Shown here: positions 1 to 7,394 of the stretch, one piece after another
How positions within the stretch are numbered: the stretch's first letter is position 1
How the letters are laid out: each line of letters starts with the position of its first letter
NCBI GenBank assembly: GCA_012838385.1
Contig: DUPL01000038.1
Span: forward strand, 1-36,728
From: Clostridiaceae bacterium
GTDB taxonomy: Bacteria; Bacillota; Clostridia; UBA1212; DUPL01
Reading direction: 5' to 3'
DNA length: 36,728 nucleotides
Made by a program: the position numbers and the translations under genes
The notes under the pieces: model-generated
The model's input: only the letters and a program-made list of their open reading frames with translations
Database searches by the model: none
What the model was told of the DNA's origin: nothing

Positions 1-387
1 GGTCAGGGAGGAAGAATGGGGAAAATGCTGGTGGAAAAAATAAAACCAATAGCTCTTGATCATGAAATCATGGCTATTGGTACAAACAGTATTGCCACAT
101 CCGCCATGCTCAAGGCAGGAGCGGACTACGGTGCAACCGGTGAAAACCCAATTGTTTGGAACTGCAAGGATGCGGATATAATTCTTGGACCGATTGGAAT
201 CATTATTGCCAATGCTCTCCACGGAGAAATATCTCCAAAGATGGCACAGGCAGTTGGTGAATGCAAAGCACATAAAATACTTGTTCCAGTAAACAAGTGC
301 AATCTTAAAGTTATGGGAGTCAGTGACATGTCCCTGAGCGATTACATTGATCTTGCTGTGGATGAGGTCAAGACTCTTCTAAAGTAA
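1..387 (+). CDS. DUF3842 family protein, 5' end cut off by the window
   Basis: The reading frame is open from base 1 (residues G-Q-G-G-R before the first in-window ATG at 16). It therefore probably begins outside the window, and the ATG at 16 is internal. DUF3842 proteins are about 135 residues long and start with a glycine-rich loop of the VIDGQGG type, which matches the residues at the edge. The visible part continues with IGTNSIATSAMLKAGAD and a VPVNKC stretch. The function of the family is unknown; the glycine-rich start suggests a nucleotide-binding or Rossmann-like fold (inference). Its last 20 bases overlap the 3' end of the convergent kinase-like gene, so the two messages are partly antisense. 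It is one of only two protein genes left of the origin that run against the replication fork. Confidence 0.8.
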   Translation, partial: GQGGRMGKMLVEKIKPIALDHEIMAIGTNSIATSAMLKAGADYGATGENPIVWNCKDADIILGPIGIIIANALHGEISPKMAQAVGECKAHKILVPVNKCNLKVMGVSDMSLSDYIDLAVDEVKTLLK

Positions 388-943
388 CTCCATTGATTAT
401 AAAATCACAATTCTCCTTTATTTTAAAATTGCTAAAATAATTCTGTTCCATGGGAATCCATTCATTTACGAATCTTTTAAGCAGAACATCTCCACTTCTT
501 TTCCTAATTCTTTCAATGCAAACTTCTTTAGGAGCTGTCAAAAATACTTTTATATCGTAATATGATAAAAGCATGGGGTGCATGCTATACACCCCTTCAA
601 TTATATTCACATTCTTAAAAGTAACTTCTTTCTTGTCCACAAGTATTCCTAAAGAACAGCTGTAGGGCCTGTAGTGGAAAGGAAACCCTCTATTTATATT
701 CATCAATACTTCCTCGTGAAACCTCTCATAATCGATATTCCCTCCAATTTCTTCATATCTTTCCTTTGTTCTTTGTTCAGGTCTCAGAAAGAAGTCATCC
801 ATATGAAATACATTTGCATCATATTTTTCCGCTAACCTTTTAGCAAAGGTCGACTTTCCACTTCCACTTGGTCCGTCAATTGCAATTAAAACTATTCCTT
901 TTTTCTCAATCTGTCTTAGAATACTTTTTTCAAGATTAGTCAT
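368..943 (-). CDS. Uridine-kinase-like P-loop small-molecule kinase
   Basis: A 191-residue protein with a Walker A loop GPSGSGKS at residues 24-31 and an HMDDFF motif at 47-52, the layout of the uridine kinase/phosphoribulokinase family. These enzymes transfer the gamma phosphate of ATP to a hydroxyl of a small molecule. The central region and the IIEGVYSMHP stretch fit the family, but the true substrate cannot be read from sequence; uridine is only the family name. The ATG overlaps the stop of the upstream S-component gene by 4 bases (ATGA), indicating translational coupling. This suggests the kinase phosphorylates, and so traps, the compound imported by that transporter (inference). Cytosolic, with no signal peptide. 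Confidence 0.8.
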   Translation of the reverse strand: MTNLEKSILRQIEKKGIVLIAIDGPSGSGKSTFAKRLAEKYDANVFHMDDFFLRPEQRTKERYEEIGGNIDYERFHEEVLMNINRGFPFHYRPYSCSLGILVDKKEVTFKNVNIIEGVYSMHPMLLSYYDIKVFLTAPKEVCIERIRKRSGDVLLKRFVNEWIPMEQNYFSNFKIKENCDFIINGVTLEES

Positions 944-1488
944 TTGATATATTTTGCCTTCCTCAATATTATTAATATTGCAGGTATTAATATTAACTGG
1001 ATAATTATACCAGGCAATGCATTTACAAATGCATCCGCCAGGAATACATTTAACCCATACTTTGCATTTGTTAATAGTAACATATTAACAACACCCATTA
1101 CAACCCTGCCTGCAAGCATTGCTGTTATCAGGTCTATGTAGATTTTTAAAACATAATTTATCTTTAGTTTTGATGTTGCCTTGTACATAAGTCCTGCTAC
1201 AAGTCCGTAGGCAGCCAGCTCAAACGCCATGGAAATTGCCACGGGGTACATAGGAGGCATTGTTGTTATGAGACTTGCCAGCAAAGGAGCTATAAAGCCG
1301 ACAGAAAGCCCATAGTAATATCCACAGATAAATCCACATAAAAGAACCGGAATATGCATGGGAAGTATTTTTGTACCCAGATTTGCTGACACAAAAAACG
1401 GTATGGATTTCATAATCTGCGGTAGAACGAATGCCAGAGCCAAAAACATGGCAGCAAGAACCAAATTGTATACATCTCTTCTTTTCAT
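940..1488 (-). CDS. ECF transporter S component (substrate unknown)
   Basis: A 182-residue, very hydrophobic protein with about six membrane segments. It has the N-terminal pattern of ECF S components: a first helix after RRDVYNLVLAAMFLALAFV, then LGTKILPMHIPVLLCGFICG, then a glycine/alanine-rich middle. S components bind a vitamin or other small ligand in the membrane and share an energising EcfA/A'/T module, which is not encoded in this window. RBS AGAGGTGAT lies about 8 bases before the ATG. The gene overlaps the kinase-like gene by 4 bases. A hairpin with a U-tract lies just upstream and may end the preceding gene or attenuate this one. The ligand cannot be assigned from sequence. Confidence 0.85.
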   Translation of the reverse strand: MKRRDVYNLVLAAMFLALAFVLPQIMKSIPFFVSANLGTKILPMHIPVLLCGFICGYYYGLSVGFIAPLLASLITTMPPMYPVAISMAFELAAYGLVAGLMYKATSKLKINYVLKIYIDLITAMLAGRVVMGVVNMLLLTNAKYGLNVFLADAFVNALPGIIIQLILIPAILIILRKAKYIK

Positions 1489-1506
1489 AAAACACTATCA
1501 CCTCTG

Positions 1507-1570
1507 AAAAATATAAAAAGATACCATGAAGTATCACTTTCCTTGGGAAAGCATATACCTTCATGGTATC
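1507..1570 (-). terminator. Long hairpin with U-tract between the hydrolase gene and the S-component gene
   Basis: An 11-bp perfect stem (arms 1520-1530 and 1560-1570, GATACCATGAA/TTCATGGTATC) continues through GTAT/ATAC and a CTTTCC/GGAAAG inner stem closed by a 3-base loop. On the minus strand it is followed by TTTTTATATTTTT. It lies 37 bases after the hydrolase stop and directly before the RBS of the S-component gene. It is therefore either the hydrolase terminator or a conditional attenuator for the transporter. Confidence 0.75.
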
Positions 1571-1606
1571 ATTGCAGACAATATTATATCACTCAAAGAT
1601 TAAAAA

Positions 1607-3697
1607 TCAAGAGGATACCTTACTTGCGTTTGATTTTTTAACAATTAACACCGCAGCAACTGCAACGGCCACAACAGCCGATGCGGATATTATTGATACT
1701 ATAACTACCGGCTGTATGCCTCCTTTTTTGGTTTCCTTATCAGCAATATCAGCATTCTTTACAGGCTTTGTGTTAAAGTGGAACATGAATCTTCCACCTG
1801 GAGCCACATCACCATTTACATAGAAATCAAGAATGTCTCCATCTTCCTGCATGTTGTCAGCCCATTTGAAGTTGAATAAAGGTGCATCTGTATCATCAAG
1901 TCCTAGAGCCTTTCTGGGTATTTCAATCTGTAGTACATTATCCATTACAGAATATCTGACTTCCTGTACAACCTCCCAATCCCATCCGCCTTTGCTTCTT
2001 TCTAGATATGCAATAGAATCGGTTGGGTTCTGCCTGTTTACCACAAACTCGATTTCTTCCCAATCCTTTGAATCTTCTGTAGCAGGCATTGTATCAATAA
2101 AAAGTCTCATCCATGCAGGATCGGTATATGGCGTAAGGTTATCAACAGTTTCCACATAGAAATATATGTTGTTTTCATCAAAAGCTACCTTTGCTCTTCT
2201 AATATCGTTTCTCATAGTATCATTCTTGTATGTCTTTGTAAGGTAGCCTCTATCATTACGTTCCCATGTGTTTTTGATGTAGTGATTGAAAGATGCGATA
2301 TCATCCCACTGTGACAAATCACCGAAGATATCTATTTTCTTGTATACATCTATTTCCTCTGGCTCGCTTACTCCCTTGTACCTACGAATATTCTCTACAA
2401 GTTGGTAGTAATAGTGATCTTTCAAATCTCCTTTGGAAGGTTCAAGATCCCTTGAGTACTCATCATTGAACTGGTCTGCCATTCCATTAGGAACACCGCT
2501 CCATTCATCAAATCGAATAGCAACCCATTCATTCCATCCAGTTACAAATATGAACTTTGGATCGTTCTCTATTGCATAATCAAACTGTTGCTGCAAGTTT
2601 ATACCGTAAAGCTTTGAATCGGGTATGTCGGAATTAACCACTATCTCCTTACCTCTATAAGTATAGCTGTAAGAATATCCATCATGACCGTAGCTTCTTC
2701 CAAGCACATTCTTGCCATTCATGGCAGTCAGCTTTGTGGTAGTTGCATTCTGGGCAACACCAACAGTCATTTGTTCCACATTGCCGTTTTTATCCACGTT
2801 ATACTTGCACTGCGGATAAGTGGACAACCAGCCCCAGCTGTTGGGCTTTGCATTCTCTGTTTTAGTAAAATATGATGGATCATTATTTCTGAATGTGAAA
2901 AACTCCAAAATTTCAGCCTGTAGCGGATTTCTTGCGTCAAGTGCTTTCTCATGCGCCATAATGAATGGTTTTCCGTCCCAATAGAACCACAAATCTTTAA
3001 ATTTTTCTTGTTGATATATATCTTTATATATATTTACCAGCATCTCTGCGGTTGTTTCTAGTGGACCAAAGTTAAGCATGAAGGTAACTTGAGGTGTGTT
3101 AACTCCCTGCTGTCTTGCTTCAGACCAGGTTTCCATTAACGCAGTATAGGAATCCTGCCATAGAAATGAACCATTGGTGTTGTCGAATATAACTACGTCA
3201 ACGCCTGCGTCCGCAAGCATTTCAGCATGTTTTCTTAATACATACTTGTCATTTGTTGAATAGTAACCGAAAATTGGCTCATTCCAGAAATGATATCCCG
3301 TTCTACGCTCCCATACAGGATGTTTGTAATCATTCTTGGCTTTCTCTGCTTCTTCGGGTGTTAGTGAATCAAGTAGCTGCTGGACATTCCTTGGCACAGT
3401 GCTCTTTGCATGTGATCCGTGCCATGTCCAGTAAAATAATCCAACAAATCTATCTTCTCTTTTGGGACCAACCTCGTTATATCCCGACAGTGTTCTTCCC
3501 AAACCATCTGTAGCCACCCAAGTGTCCGGCCTTACATCCATTGTGTTTACCGGATGATTTTCATCCAGTACTGGCCTTGGAGGAAGTGTAGCTGATGGAT
3601 TATCATTTTGTCCTGCAACAATGATACCAGAACTGCACAGTACAATTATGTATAAAATTGCTGCAATGAAAGACAAAACTTTTCTGTTATGATACAT
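1607..3697 (-). CDS. Membrane-anchored extracellular GH99-like glycoside hydrolase with C-terminal CBM9/DOMON-like domain
   Basis: A 696-residue protein. Residues 1-29 form a signal peptide (basic start, hydrophobic core, VAG cleavage region). Residues about 80-445 look like a TIM-barrel hydrolase of the GH99/GH71-like group: FVGLFYWTWHG at 84-94, DAGVDVVIFDNTNG at 163-176 and the typical GWNEW at 387-391. Residues about 455-645 resemble a CBM9/DOMON beta-sandwich (IDIFGDLSQWDD, then an AKVAFDENNIYFYVE pattern). A single membrane helix at about 662-687 with a short lysine-containing tail anchors it to the outer face of the membrane. GH99 enzymes cut alpha-mannosides, but I cannot name the substrate or catalytic acids here. 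RBS GGGAGG precedes the ATG. It has its own promoter and terminator, so it appears monocistronic. Confidence 0.65.
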   Translation of the reverse strand: MYHNRKVLSFIAAILYIIVLCSSGIIVAGQNDNPSATLPPRPVLDENHPVNTMDVRPDTWVATDGLGRTLSGYNEVGPKREDRFVGLFYWTWHGSHAKSTVPRNVQQLLDSLTPEEAEKAKNDYKHPVWERRTGYHFWNEPIFGYYSTNDKYVLRKHAEMLADAGVDVVIFDNTNGSFLWQDSYTALMETWSEARQQGVNTPQVTFMLNFGPLETTAEMLVNIYKDIYQQEKFKDLWFYWDGKPFIMAHEKALDARNPLQAEILEFFTFRNNDPSYFTKTENAKPNSWGWLSTYPQCKYNVDKNGNVEQMTVGVAQNATTTKLTAMNGKNVLGRSYGHDGYSYSYTYRGKEIVVNSDIPDSKLYGINLQQQFDYAIENDPKFIFVTGWNEWVAIRFDEWSGVPNGMADQFNDEYSRDLEPSKGDLKDHYYYQLVENIRRYKGVSEPEEIDVYKKIDIFGDLSQWDDIASFNHYIKNTWERNDRGYLTKTYKNDTMRNDIRRAKVAFDENNIYFYVETVDNLTPYTDPAWMRLFIDTMPATEDSKDWEEIEFVVNRQNPTDSIAYLERSKGGWDWEVVQEVRYSVMDNVLQIEIPRKALGLDDTDAPLFNFKWADNMQEDGDILDFYVNGDVAPGGRFMFHFNTKPVKNADIADKETKKGGIQPVVIVSIISASAVVAVAVAAVLIVKKSNASKVSS

Positions 3698-3723
3698 TTT
3701 CAGAACCTCCCGATTTTTTCTGT

Positions 3724-3753
3724 ATTATATTATTTATTACATAGTTAAGTCAA
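3724..3753 (-). promoter_or_regulatory. Sigma-A promoter for the GH99-like gene
   Basis: On the minus strand, TTGACT (3753-3748), an 18-base spacer and TATAAT (3729-3724). The ATG follows about 27 bases after the -10 box, leaving a short leader with GGGAGG. Confidence 0.65.
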
Positions 3754-3794
3754 CCTTTACTTCTTTATGCCGAGTTTGACTTTTCATTTTTTTC

Positions 3795-3823
3795 TTTACT
3801 CACTTTTGGTTTTATGGTAATAT
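3795..3823 (+). promoter_or_regulatory. Possible promoter of the citrate synthase gene
   Basis: TTTACT (3795-3800), 17 bases, TAATAT (3818-3823), about 75 bases before the ATG. Both boxes match the consensus only partly, and the region is very T-rich, so this is a weak call. Confidence 0.35.
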
Positions 3824-3898
3824 TTAAATGTTTACTTTTTTTTATTCATCTCTCTTATCCCAAAAATAACTTTTAAAACAAAAGAAAGTGGTGATATT

Positions 3899-5263
3899 AT
3901 GTCATTAGAACTTACTCCTGAATCTGCTGTTAAAATACAAAATTTATCTGACTTATGCATTAACAACGGATCAATAGATCCAAGTTTATACACCAAGTAT
4001 AACGTTAAGAGAGGATTAAGAGATTTGCAGGGCAAAGGAGTTCTTGCAGGACTGACAAACATAAGCGAAATTATTTCATATGAAGTGGTAGACGGAAAAG
4101 AAGTACCCTGTGATGGAAAGTTGTATTATCGAGGCATAGATGTTGAAGATATCGTATCAGGTTGTGTTGATGATAAACGATTTGGTTATGAGGAGGTAAC
4201 TTATTTACTCATATTCGGCAAGCTTCCAAACAAACAAGAATTGGAAGATTTTAACAATTTGTTATCTGAATTCAGAACATTGCCTACTTCTTTTGTAAGG
4301 GATATCATTATGAAGGCTCCAAGCAGCGACATGATGAATACCCTTGCCAGAAGCGTTTTAACTTTGTATGCGTATGACGACAAGGCAGATGACATATCAA
4401 TACCGAATGTATTGAGGCAGTGTCTTGAGCTTGTCTCACTGTTTCCTCTATTATCGATATATGGATACCATGCTTACAACCATTATGTAAACAAGGAAAG
4501 TTTGTTTATTCATCCTCCACAGCCTGAATTATCAACTGCTGAAAACATTCTCTATACATTGAGAAAAGACAGCAAGTATTCCGTGCTTGAAGCAAGAATT
4601 CTTGACGTAGCACTGATACTACATGCGGACCACGGCGGAGGTAACAACTCTACATTTACAACTCATGTTGTATCATCTTCAGGAACTGATACTTATTCAG
4701 TAGTTGCTGCCTCTCTTGGTTCCTTGAAAGGTCCTAGACATGGCGGTGCAAATATAAAAGTCGTGCAAATGTTTGAAGACCTTAAGAATAACGTAAAGAA
4801 TTGGGAAGACGAAGAAGAAATAAGCAGATATCTAATGGCGCTATTAAACAAGCAAGCCTTTGATAAATCAGGATTGATTTATGGTATGGGACACGCAGTA
4901 TACTCCAAATCTGATCCAAGAGCGAAAGTCCTGAAGAGTTTTGTAAAGAGTTTGTCCGAGGAAAAAGGACTTGACGAAGAATACAAGCTATACACGCTGG
5001 TAGAAAGACTTGCTCCTGAGATTATTAGCAAAGAAAGAAAGATTTACAAAGGTGTAAGTGCAAATATTGATTTCTACAGCGGCTTTGTTTACAAAATGCT
5101 TGACTTGCCTATAGAACTTTACACACCTATTTTTGCAATATCAAGAATTGCAGGCTGGTCCGCACATAGGATTGAAGAAATTATTAATGCAGGAAAGATT
5201 ATCAGGCCTGCATACAAGAATGTATCGGATAAGATACAATACGTTAAACTTAACGACAGATAA
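3899..5263 (+). CDS. Citrate synthase
   Basis: A 454-residue protein that condenses acetyl-CoA with oxaloacetate to citrate in the cytosol. The catalytic triad of the (Si)-type family is visible: His281 in GPRHGG, His332 in GMGHAVY and Asp391 in NIDFYSG. The HADHGG (241-247) and DPRA (339-342) motifs are also present. The N-terminus carries a roughly 50-residue extension before the LTNISEI core, as in clostridial members. Some family members act as 2-methylcitrate synthase, which sequence alone does not exclude. RBS AAGTGGTGA sits before the ATG. No aconitase or isocitrate dehydrogenase is adjacent. The gene runs toward oriC, against the fork, unlike most neighbours, and ends in a strong hairpin shared with the convergent DUF438 gene. 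Confidence 0.92.
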   Translation: MSLELTPESAVKIQNLSDLCINNGSIDPSLYTKYNVKRGLRDLQGKGVLAGLTNISEIISYEVVDGKEVPCDGKLYYRGIDVEDIVSGCVDDKRFGYEEVTYLLIFGKLPNKQELEDFNNLLSEFRTLPTSFVRDIIMKAPSSDMMNTLARSVLTLYAYDDKADDISIPNVLRQCLELVSLFPLLSIYGYHAYNHYVNKESLFIHPPQPELSTAENILYTLRKDSKYSVLEARILDVALILHADHGGGNNSTFTTHVVSSSGTDTYSVVAASLGSLKGPRHGGANIKVVQMFEDLKNNVKNWEDEEEISRYLMALLNKQAFDKSGLIYGMGHAVYSKSDPRAKVLKSFVKSLSEEKGLDEEYKLYTLVERLAPEIISKERKIYKGVSANIDFYSGFVYKMLDLPIELYTPIFAISRIAGWSAHRIEEIINAGKIIRPAYKNVSDKIQYVKLNDR

Positions 5264-5294
5264 AGAAAGACCTTTTTAAAGGTCTTTCTTTTTT
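5262..5294. terminator. Strong, probably bidirectional terminator
   Basis: A perfect 14-bp stem (arms 5262-5275 and 5278-5291, AAAGAAAGACCTTT) with a 2-base centre, followed by T's on the plus strand. It lies between the convergent citrate synthase and DUF438 genes and overlaps both stop regions closely, so it probably serves both directions. Confidence 0.85.
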
Positions 5295-6495
5295 ATGACA
5301 TTAATCTTTTCTCTCCTGTTATTTCTTGTATTGGAGCTATGTTCTGCGTTACCTCAAGTACTCCAAGGAAGTTGTTATCATTATCTCGAACTGCAAAGTA
5401 CCTGATAAATACATATTTGTCCCCCATTCTTATCCAAAAATCCTCATGATCTTTCTTTCCTGATTCCAAATCTTCAACAATTTGAGTGACTACATGGACG
5501 GATGTAGGTGGATGGCAGTTAGTAACATGTCTTCCCAGTACAGTGGTTGTTCTTGCAAAGATTCTCTCGGCACTCTGTGAGAAGTACTTTACAAGACCAT
5601 TTTTGTCAACAAATGTGATATCAAATGGGAGTGCATTTAATAATGCTTCAAGTTCATTCTTTTTAAGAACACCAGTTGAAAGTGTCACTGAATCTGGTTC
5701 CGATTCCTCTGCTTTCAATACTTTTTTTCGTTCCCCAGTAGGATTCCATTCAGGAATATTATCAACCAGATTTCCATATTCAAAGCTGTCCTCATTTATT
5801 TGCTTCCACTCATCCTCGGTGAGCATGTCTACGAGCATTGGAAGCAGTATATTTTCTTCCTTGAATATCATGTCCTTTATTTTTTCAGCAAGTTCCATTC
5901 CTCTTTCGACAATATCTTCTACATCTGACTTGTCTGACTGAATTTCTCTTCTCAAATCCTTTATTTCATCCCTAATTTCATCATCCACACCCCACATTAC
6001 CTGCGGAGGAGCTGTTACTCCGTACTTTTCAAGATATGGGAAAAGCAGATTTTCCTTCTTTGCGTAATGAATATCTACCTGATACAACTCCTTTAGTGCT
6101 TCATCAAGGTTTTTTCTAAAATTTGGATCTGACTTGTTGACTAGTACTGGCATCAGTTTACTGTCTATCAACACGTCAATATACATATTCTCAACTTTAA
6201 GAACATTGGCTGGATGGCCTGGAATCTCTGATACATCAATGCTTGCATGAATTTCTTCAATTGAGCCTTTGAATACAGCCGCATGGACATCACATAATCT
6301 CTGTACTTCTTCTACCGGCAATCCTTCATTGATTAATGCCTGTTCCGCTTCCGATATTTCTGTAGCCGAAACTCCTGCAAATGCCTGTTCAAACTTGTGT
6401 TTTACTTCGTCCACAGTTTTTCCTTCATGCAGTTCCCTTATCAATTCCTTGATTACGTTCTGTCTGTACTGTCTGTTGTTGATTTGTTCACTCAT
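5293..6495 (-). CDS. DUF438 / hemerythrin-like / PAS sensor protein
   Basis: A 400-residue soluble protein with three parts. An N-terminal DUF438 region covers about 10-80. A hemerythrin-like four-helix domain covers about 94-225, with candidate iron ligands in HPANVLKVE, DIHYAKKENLLFPYLE and FKEENILLPML. A C-terminal PAS domain covers about 280-388 (FDITFVDKNGLVKYFSQ). No kinase, GGDEF or other output domain follows. Hemerythrin-like domains bind a di-iron centre and usually sense or handle O2 or NO, so an oxygen/nitrosative-stress role is likely (inference). RBS CGAGGT precedes the ATG. A CRP/FNR-like palindrome lies 70-85 bases upstream. Confidence 0.85.
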   Translation of the reverse strand: MSEQINNRQYRQNVIKELIRELHEGKTVDEVKHKFEQAFAGVSATEISEAEQALINEGLPVEEVQRLCDVHAAVFKGSIEEIHASIDVSEIPGHPANVLKVENMYIDVLIDSKLMPVLVNKSDPNFRKNLDEALKELYQVDIHYAKKENLLFPYLEKYGVTAPPQVMWGVDDEIRDEIKDLRREIQSDKSDVEDIVERGMELAEKIKDMIFKEENILLPMLVDMLTEDEWKQINEDSFEYGNLVDNIPEWNPTGERKKVLKAEESEPDSVTLSTGVLKKNELEALLNALPFDITFVDKNGLVKYFSQSAERIFARTTTVLGRHVTNCHPPTSVHVVTQIVEDLESGKKDHEDFWIRMGDKYVFIRYFAVRDNDNNFLGVLEVTQNIAPIQEITGEKRLMS

Positions 6496-6564
6496 AATTT
6501 GATACCTCGACTTTTCTTTTATTTTTTATATACTACTATTATTAACCAATATGGATAAATAATA

Positions 6565-6580
6565 TGTGATACAAGTCACG
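6565..6580 (-). promoter_or_regulatory. CRP/FNR-family-like operator upstream of the DUF438 gene
   Basis: TGTGA-N6-TCACG, one mismatch from the classical TGTGA-N6-TCACA palindrome of CRP/FNR-type regulators. Its centre is 77 bases upstream of the ATG. A weak -10-like TAATAA would place it near -41, a class II activator position. Chance occurrence is possible in a single site. Confidence 0.35.
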
Positions 6581-6650
6581 CAGCTAGAACGGTTTTCTCA
6601 TTGATAGCCATATTTTACATCAATTTATTTGAGTTGTCTAATTTTATATA

Positions 6651-6689
6651 AAAAAAGTCTGGAAATCTTTCTTACTGACTTTCCAGACT
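6651..6689 (-). terminator. Terminator of tRNA-Ser
   Basis: A perfect 10-bp stem (arms 6656-6665 and 6680-6689, AGTCTGGAAA/TTTCCAGACT) with a 14-base loop. It is followed on the minus strand by a run of T's and begins 6 bases after the tRNA CCA end. Confidence 0.85.
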
Positions 6690-6694
6690 AAGTT

Positions 6695-6785
6695 TGGCGG
6701 AAAGAGTGGGATTCGAACCCACGGTAGGCTTGCACCTACGCCGGTTTTCAAGACCGGTGCCTTAAACCAGCTCGACCATCTTTCC
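6695..6785 (-). tRNA. tRNA-Ser(UGA)
   Basis: A 91-base class II tRNA. The acceptor arms GGAAAGA/TCTTTCC pair fully, the discriminator is G and CCA is encoded. The anticodon arm is CCGGT-CTTGAAA-ACCGG, giving anticodon TGA (reads UCN codons). A long variable arm (GTAGG..CCTAC) identifies serine, and the T arm contains GTTCGAATC. It has its own promoter and terminator, so it is a single-gene unit. Confidence 0.97.
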
Positions 6786-6807
6786 ACTTTATTTTTTTGA
6801 CTTGATT

Positions 6808-6836
6808 ATAATATCATTTATTTTTTAAATTGTCAA
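6808..6836 (-). promoter_or_regulatory. Promoter of tRNA-Ser
   Basis: On the minus strand, consensus TTGACA (6836-6831), a 17-base spacer and TATTAT (6813-6808), about 20 bases before the mature tRNA 5' end. Confidence 0.75.
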
Positions 6837-6856
6837 GGACTTGATGTTAAAATCCA

Positions 6857-7357
6857 TCACTCGGAGTACACCTCGTTGACTTTGGTCCTTGCTAATACTT
6901 TCTTTTCTTCTTCTGACAATTCTATGTCCGGCATGCCTTCTTTAACATGTTTGAAATACAAGTTAACACCATTTCTGAAATGAATGCCTGTAATTATAAG
7001 TCCATCTTCATTTTCATTGCTTATTCCTATGGAATAACTTAACTTGGCACCATCTTCCTGAGTACCTCTGTATCTAACAAGACTGATTCTGTCAAAACAA
7101 TATTTTTGTTTGTTTTCAAGTTGAAGTATCTGTTTCTTTATATCCAGTGCTTCATTTGATATAATTTCTTGCTGTTCAAGGACCTTATACAAAAGCTCCT
7201 CGACTGATTCACCCGAAAACAACTCATTAAGTACTTTCTGCGACTTCCTTATGTGCGACAGCTTCTTAAAAAGCACAACCACTAGTATAGTGTTTATTAA
7301 TATAAGTAAAAAAAGCACTCCAAAGATTATGTCCATATTTATGTTTCCTGTTATCAT
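6857..7357 (-). CDS. DUF4446 family membrane-tethered protein
   Basis: A 166-residue protein with one N-terminal membrane helix (residues about 8-30, IIFGVLFLLILINTILVVVLF), a coiled-coil-prone stretch (about 50-85) and a small C-terminal domain (FDRISLVRYRGTQEDGAKLSYSIGI) typical of DUF4446. The function is unknown. The family is commonly found next to parB in clostridia and relatives. Here it is the last gene of the soj-parB-DUF4446 run, with a parS site between parB and its RBS (AGGAG). A link to chromosome organisation at the membrane is plausible but unproven. Confidence 0.85.
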   Translation of the reverse strand: MITGNINMDIIFGVLFLLILINTILVVVLFKKLSHIRKSQKVLNELFSGESVEELLYKVLEQQEIISNEALDIKKQILQLENKQKYCFDRISLVRYRGTQEDGAKLSYSIGISNENEDGLIITGIHFRNGVNLYFKHVKEGMPDIELSEEEKKVLARTKVNEVYSE

Positions 7358-7377
7358 AACTTCTCTCCTTTTCTCTT

Positions 7378-7393
7378 TGTTTCACGTGAAACA
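7378..7393. promoter_or_regulatory. parS site 1
   Basis: A perfect 16-bp palindrome TGTTTCACGTGAAACA, identical to the consensus ParB-binding parS of Firmicutes. It lies one base past the parB stop codon, between parB and DUF4446. Confidence 0.95.
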
Positions 7394-7394
7394 T

